From positions 1 to 10,440 of the forward strand of contig DFGU01000047.1 of the NCBI GenBank assembly GCA_002371785.1: a DNA stretch of 10,440 bases, given 5' to 3'. Below, in pieces: positions 7,352-10,440 of this stretch (the first letter of the stretch is position 1; each line of letters starts with the position of its first letter). The notes beneath the pieces are model-generated. The model saw only the letters and a list, made by a program, of their open reading frames with translations. It had not been told where the DNA came from and ran no database searches. This stretch comes from Bacteroidales bacterium UBA3742. Its GTDB lineage: Bacteria; Bacteroidota; Bacteroidia; Bacteroidales; Paludibacteraceae. The position numbers and the translations under genes were made by a program.

Positions 7352-7786
7352 ATGCGTAAATTGATGTTTTTATGCCTCGCGGCGTTCCTGTTAACGCTGC
7401 CTGTGCAGGCCGAAGTACAGTATCTCACCACAGCGCAGTTCAAGGAGAAAGTGTTCGACTATACCAAGAACCGCGACTGGAACTACGTGGGTAAGCGTCC
7501 GGCTATTATCGACTTCTACACCACCTGGTGCGGACCCTGCAAACGGCTCGCTCCTATCATGGAGACGCTCAGCGAGAAGTACAAGGGCAAGGTCATTTTT
7601 TATAAGGTGGATACCGAGCGCGAACGCGAGCTGGCCGGACTGTTTAACATATCCAGCATCCCGCAGGTGCTCTACATCCCTATGTACGGCAAGCCCCAGA
7701 TACTGGTGGGTCTCTATCCCCAGGAGCAGATAGAGGAGATCATCCAGCAGTTCCTGCTCAAGCCGGCCGAAAAAACCAAGAAGTAA
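7352..7786 (+). CDS. Periplasmic thioredoxin-like protein
   Basis: A thiol-disulfide oxidoreductase of the thioredoxin fold, 144 aa. Residues 1-20 form a signal peptide (MRKLM, a hydrophobic run, then VQA before Glu21), so it should act in the periplasm. The active site WCGPC (59-63) is the classic thioredoxin form, preceded by the usual β-strand AIIDFYTT (51-58). The cis-proline loop is SSIP (Pro104). The fold is complete and the length fits one domain plus signal peptide. Membrane-bound DsbD-like partners are not in the window, so redox direction is unknown; WCGPC usually implies a reductant. It resembles the exported thioredoxins known in Bacteroides (family knowledge), but no specific paralogue name is justified. 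The leader is A-rich with no clear Shine-Dalgarno site. The stop codon is one base before the antiporter ATG, indicating an operon. Confidence 0.93.
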   Translation: MRKLMFLCLAAFLLTLPVQAEVQYLTTAQFKEKVFDYTKNRDWNYVGKRPAIIDFYTTWCGPCKRLAPIMETLSEKYKGKVIFYKVDTERERELAGLFNISSIPQVLYIPMYGKPQILVGLYPQEQIEEIIQQFLLKPAEKTKK

Positions 7787-7787
7787 G

Positions 7788-9389
7788 ATGCAGGTCGAAC
7801 TGGTGCTGCTGGTGCTGTCGATGCTGTTCTTCTTCAGCATCATCGCAGACAAGATAGGTTATAAATTCGGTGTACCTGCCCTACTGCTGTTTCTGACGGT
7901 GGGTATGCTGTTCGGTCCGGACGGTATCGGACGGATCTTCAACGACGACGGTGTGGGCTATATGCTCAACGTGTCGTCGGCCGAGGCGCTATCATCCGTA
8001 GCGCTTTGTGTTATCCTATTCTCCGGCGGCATGGATACCAAGCTTCGCGACATCAATCCCGTCATGGCGCAGGGTGTCACCCTCGCCACCCTCGGCGTAC
8101 TGATCACGGCGGCCGTTACGGGCATGATCGTCTATTATATCTTCGGCTGGATGAATGCCTTGGCCACTGTCAGCGTGGCTTCTGCCCTGCTCATGGCCTC
8201 GACGCTCTCGTCCACCGATTCGGCCTCCGTCTTCTCGATCATGCGCACTAATGGCATCAACTTCAAGCATGGCTTGCGACCTATACTGGAACTGGAGTCC
8301 GGCGCCAACGACCCGATGGCCTATGTGCTCACCTCCACAATGATCGGTGTCTGCCTCTCAGGCTCTGCCGAGGTCAGCGGACTAACTATCGTGCAGGACA
8401 TCGTCGTCCAGCTGGTCATGGGTGCTGTACTGGGTTTTGCCTTTGGCAAGGGCGTCGTCCGACTGATGCGTGAGGTACAACTGGCCAACGAGTCGCTTTA
8501 CCCGATCATGGTGCTCACGTCCTGCATATTCATCTTCTCCATGGCTTACTTCCTTAAGGGTAATCCCTATCTGGCGGTATATGTAGGCGGACTCATCATC
8601 GGTAACTCCAAGTTCACGCGTAAGCGCCAGACCAAGTCGTTCTTCGACGGCCTCACCTGGCTCAGCCAACTGGTCATGTTCCTCATGTTGGGTCTGCTGG
8701 TCCGTCCCTCCGAATTGTTCCATTTGCAGGTACTGCTCCCGTGCTTTATCATCAGCGTGGTCATGATCTTTATATCGCGTCCGCTGGCCGTGCTGCTCTG
8801 CATGGCGCCGTTCCGCCAGTATAACATCAAGGACAAGATGATGCTCGGCTGGGTAGGCCTCAAGGGTGCCGTACCCATCATATTTGCTATCATGTGTCTG
8901 GCCGAAGGCGTTGAGCATGCCGACATGCTCTTCAACGTCGTATTCCTCTGTACGCTCGTCTCGCTCTTGGTGCAGGGCACGACCATTACGCGTGTGGCCC
9001 GTAAGCTTGACCTGGCGGTCGATCCGCCTCAGCTCAAGCGACTCGAGCACTTCGATATCGACCTCCCCGAAGAGATCGAATCCTCCGCCACCGAGATAGA
9101 AGTCACCGACGATATGATGCTCGGCGGATGCCGGCTGCGCGACCTGCAGATACCGTCCCATACTCTGGTTATCATGGTGCGACGCGGCGAGGACTTCTTT
9201 GTTCCCTCTGGTCAGAGCGAACTCCAGGCGGGTGACCAACTGCTTGTCATCACCGACAACGACGTCGAGATGGCCTATCAATACCAGCAGCAGATGCAGG
9301 CCGAGGACGAGAGTCAATGGAATATCCGGTTGCTGACCAATACTAAGGACTTCTTCCGCGACCTATGGAAGAAAATAACAAAAAACTGA
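7788..9389 (+). CDS. nhaP2: CPA1-family cation (K+ or Na+)/proton antiporter with TrkA-C domain, NhaP2-like
   Basis: Inner-membrane antiporter, 533 aa, exchanging cytoplasmic K+ or Na+ for protons. About a dozen hydrophobic segments span residues 3-400. Family motifs visible are STDSASVFSIM (142-152), ESGANDP (170-176), whose Asn174-Asp175 pair is the ion-binding signature of electroneutral CPA1 exchangers, and GWVGLKGAVPI (354-364). After the last helix (about 383-400) a cytoplasmic linker leads to a TrkA-C/RCK-C domain (about 436-497, with the typical pattern LRDLQIP, VPSGQSELQAGDQLLVIT), as in NhaP2/CvrA proteins, where it is thought to sense ligand or nucleotide. K+ as the preferred ion follows from that resemblance and is not shown by the sequence. 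The ATG is one base after the thioredoxin stop. The stop codon lies inside the first unit of a 7-bp repeat array. Confidence 0.93.
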   Translation: MQVELVLLVLSMLFFFSIIADKIGYKFGVPALLLFLTVGMLFGPDGIGRIFNDDGVGYMLNVSSAEALSSVALCVILFSGGMDTKLRDINPVMAQGVTLATLGVLITAAVTGMIVYYIFGWMNALATVSVASALLMASTLSSTDSASVFSIMRTNGINFKHGLRPILELESGANDPMAYVLTSTMIGVCLSGSAEVSGLTIVQDIVVQLVMGAVLGFAFGKGVVRLMREVQLANESLYPIMVLTSCIFIFSMAYFLKGNPYLAVYVGGLIIGNSKFTRKRQTKSFFDGLTWLSQLVMFLMLGLLVRPSELFHLQVLLPCFIISVVMIFISRPLAVLLCMAPFRQYNIKDKMMLGWVGLKGAVPIIFAIMCLAEGVEHADMLFNVVFLCTLVSLLVQGTTITRVARKLDLAVDPPQLKRLEHFDIDLPEEIESSATEIEVTDDMMLGGCRLRDLQIPSHTLVIMVRRGEDFFVPSGQSELQAGDQLLVITDNDVEMAYQYQQQMQAEDESQWNIRLLTNTKDFFRDLWKKITKN

Positions 9390-9420
9390 TGGCTGAAGGC
9401 TGATGGCTGAAGGCTGAAAA
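9386..9420 (+). repeat. Short tandem array of 7-bp units (CTGATGG/CTGAAGG)
   Basis: Five consecutive 7-bp units: CTGATGG, CTGAAGG, CTGATGG, CTGAAGG and a degenerate CTGAAAA. The two variants alternate, so it is also a 14-bp unit present twice plus a partial copy. The first unit contains the TGA stop of the antiporter gene. It fills most of the 45-nt gap before the epimerase-like gene. No strong hairpin is evident because the units are direct, not inverted. Confidence 0.85.
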
Positions 9421-9434
9421 CTAATATACTATAA

Positions 9435-10440
9435 ATGAAAACGACTGTTTTTCTCACCGGTGCTACCGGTACCATGGGCTACGCAGGCATGATGGAAATC
9501 CTGCAACGCCCCGAACAATACGACCTGCGTATCCTGGCCCGTCCGAGCAGTAAGAATAAGAAGCTGCTGGCCCCACTAACCGCTAACCATTCGCCTTTAA
9601 CCGTTATTTGGGGCGACCTCACCCGCTACGAGGATGTTCTCCAGGGTGTTACCGGTGCCGATATTGTGCTGCACGTCGGCGGCATGGTCTCGCCTCAGGC
9701 CGACTATCGTCCCCGCGCAACACTGCGCACCAATATATCGGCGGCCGAGAATATCACCCGCGCCGTACTGGCCCAACCTGAGGACCGGCAACCCAAAGTG
9801 GTTTATATCGGTTCGGTAGCCCAGATGGGCGATCGCCGCGAACCCCTCCACTGGGGACGTGCCGGCGACCCGATATGCGTGTCGGCTTACGACCACTATG
9901 GACTCACCAAGGCCCAGGCCGAACGTATCATCACCGACTCCGGTATCCGCCGCTGGGTGAGCCTCCGCCAGTCGGGCATCCTCTATCCGGCTATCCTGCG
10001 CAACTACGACCCCATCATGTTCCACGTCCCCATCCGCGGCGTCCTGGAGTGGGCTACCGTAGAGGATAGCGGTCGACTGCTGGAGCGTGTATGCCGTCCC
10101 GAAGTACCGGCCGAGTTCTGGTGCCGCTACTACAATATCGGTTCCGGTGCCGAGTACCGACTCAGCAACTATGAGTTCGAGTGCCTCCTCTTGGATTGCA
10201 TCGGTTGCCCGAAACCCGAACAGATATTCTGCGCTAATTGGTTCACCACCCGCAATTTCCACGGCATGTGGTATATCGATGGCGACCGCCTGGAGGAGCT
10301 GCTCCATTTCCGTGCTAACGTGCCCGTACGTGAATACTTTGCCCAAATGGCCAAGGCCGACTCCCTGCCCGGAGGCATTAAGTTCGCCGCTAAGACCCAT
10401 ATCGCTAAGCTCTTCCCGCATTGCGTGAAAGCCGCTATGT
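9435..10440 (+). CDS. Extended SDR, NAD(P)-dependent epimerase/dehydratase-like protein, 3'-partial
   Basis: Open to the window end: 335 codons seen, no stop. The N-terminus MKTTVFLTGATGTMG has the GxxGxxG dinucleotide-binding loop (Gly9, Gly12, Gly15). Further extended-SDR signs are GDLTRYEDV (60-68), ADIVLHVGG (75-83), the catalytic Ser in YIGSVAQ (Ser127) and YGLTK (Tyr155, Lys159), with LRQSGILYP (178-185) after it. It should bind NAD or NADP and act on a sugar nucleotide, sterol-like or other hydroxyl/keto substrate; the substrate cannot be read from the sequence. Many family members end near 300-350 aa, and this one still continues at 335, so it may carry an extra C-terminal part. The ATG lies 45 nt after the antiporter stop, beyond the 7-bp repeats. 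I find no TAnnTTTG promoter in that gap, so read-through from the antiporter operon is likely. Confidence 0.9.
   Translation, partial: MKTTVFLTGATGTMGYAGMMEILQRPEQYDLRILARPSSKNKKLLAPLTANHSPLTVIWGDLTRYEDVLQGVTGADIVLHVGGMVSPQADYRPRATLRTNISAAENITRAVLAQPEDRQPKVVYIGSVAQMGDRREPLHWGRAGDPICVSAYDHYGLTKAQAERIITDSGIRRWVSLRQSGILYPAILRNYDPIMFHVPIRGVLEWATVEDSGRLLERVCRPEVPAEFWCRYYNIGSGAEYRLSNYEFECLLLDCIGCPKPEQIFCANWFTTRNFHGMWYIDGDRLEELLHFRANVPVREYFAQMAKADSLPGGIKFAAKTHIAKLFPHCVKAAM

Noticed and set aside
8382..9317. Long open frame (311 codons) on the minus strand inside the antiporter gene
   Set aside because: The plus-strand frame encodes a full antiporter with all family motifs. The antisense translation is His/Glu/Asp-rich with no recognisable domain, as expected for the shadow of a GC-rich membrane-protein gene.
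9386..9420. The 7-bp array as a CRISPR array or attachment site
   Set aside because: Units are 7 bp, contiguous and without spacers, and there is no integrase or cas gene in the window.
9597..10421. Long open frame (274 codons) on the minus strand at the right end
   Set aside because: It is antisense to the epimerase-like gene, whose plus-strand frame has GxxGxxG and YxxxK motifs and is open to the window end. The antisense product has no recognisable domain.

Overview
The window looks like chromosomal DNA from the phylum Bacteroidota, most likely the order Bacteroidales. Three observations support this. The one intergenic region with clear promoters carries two matches to the Bacteroidota housekeeping promoter (TTTG, about 20 nt, TAnnTTTG). 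The first gene is a giant modular secreted protein of a kind typical of this phylum: Listeria-Bacteroides repeats, Fn3, a lamin-tail-like domain and a short C-terminal tail. Shine-Dalgarno sequences are mostly weak or absent. Genus cannot be decided from the sequence.

Layout. (1) Positions 1-5502, plus strand: the 3' part (1833 codons) of a very large, AT-rich, modular exported protein whose start lies upstream of the window. (2) 5518-6201, plus: a 227-aa protein of unknown function with a membrane segment at each end and a low-complexity Ser/Gly/Thr-rich middle, probably translated from the same transcript. (3) 6183-7262, minus: aroB (3-dehydroquinate synthase), which overlaps the previous gene tail to tail by 19 nt. 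(4) 7263-7351: a compact divergent control region with two interleaved promoters whose -33 boxes form an inverted repeat. (5) 7352-9389, plus: a periplasmic thioredoxin-like protein and, one base later, a CPA1-type cation/proton antiporter with a C-terminal TrkA-C domain. (6) 9386-9420: a short tandem array of 7-bp units. (7) 9435 to the window end, plus: an extended SDR / NAD-dependent epimerase-like protein that runs off the window.

How the genes fit together. The right two-thirds is ordinary housekeeping and envelope-physiology content: the shikimate pathway, periplasmic thiol chemistry, ion homeostasis and an SDR enzyme. The left third is accessory in character: a surface or secreted modular protein with a small double-membrane-anchored companion. 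Base composition rises, by eye, from clearly AT-rich at the left end to GC-rich by about position 4900, within a single reading frame. That fits a shuffled or acquired N-terminal passenger joined to a more native C-terminal module. I see no CRISPR array, tRNA, rRNA, insertion sequence, or recognisable defence or biosynthetic system. The least explained item is the pair at 1-6201, especially the tripartite C-terminus of the 227-aa protein.
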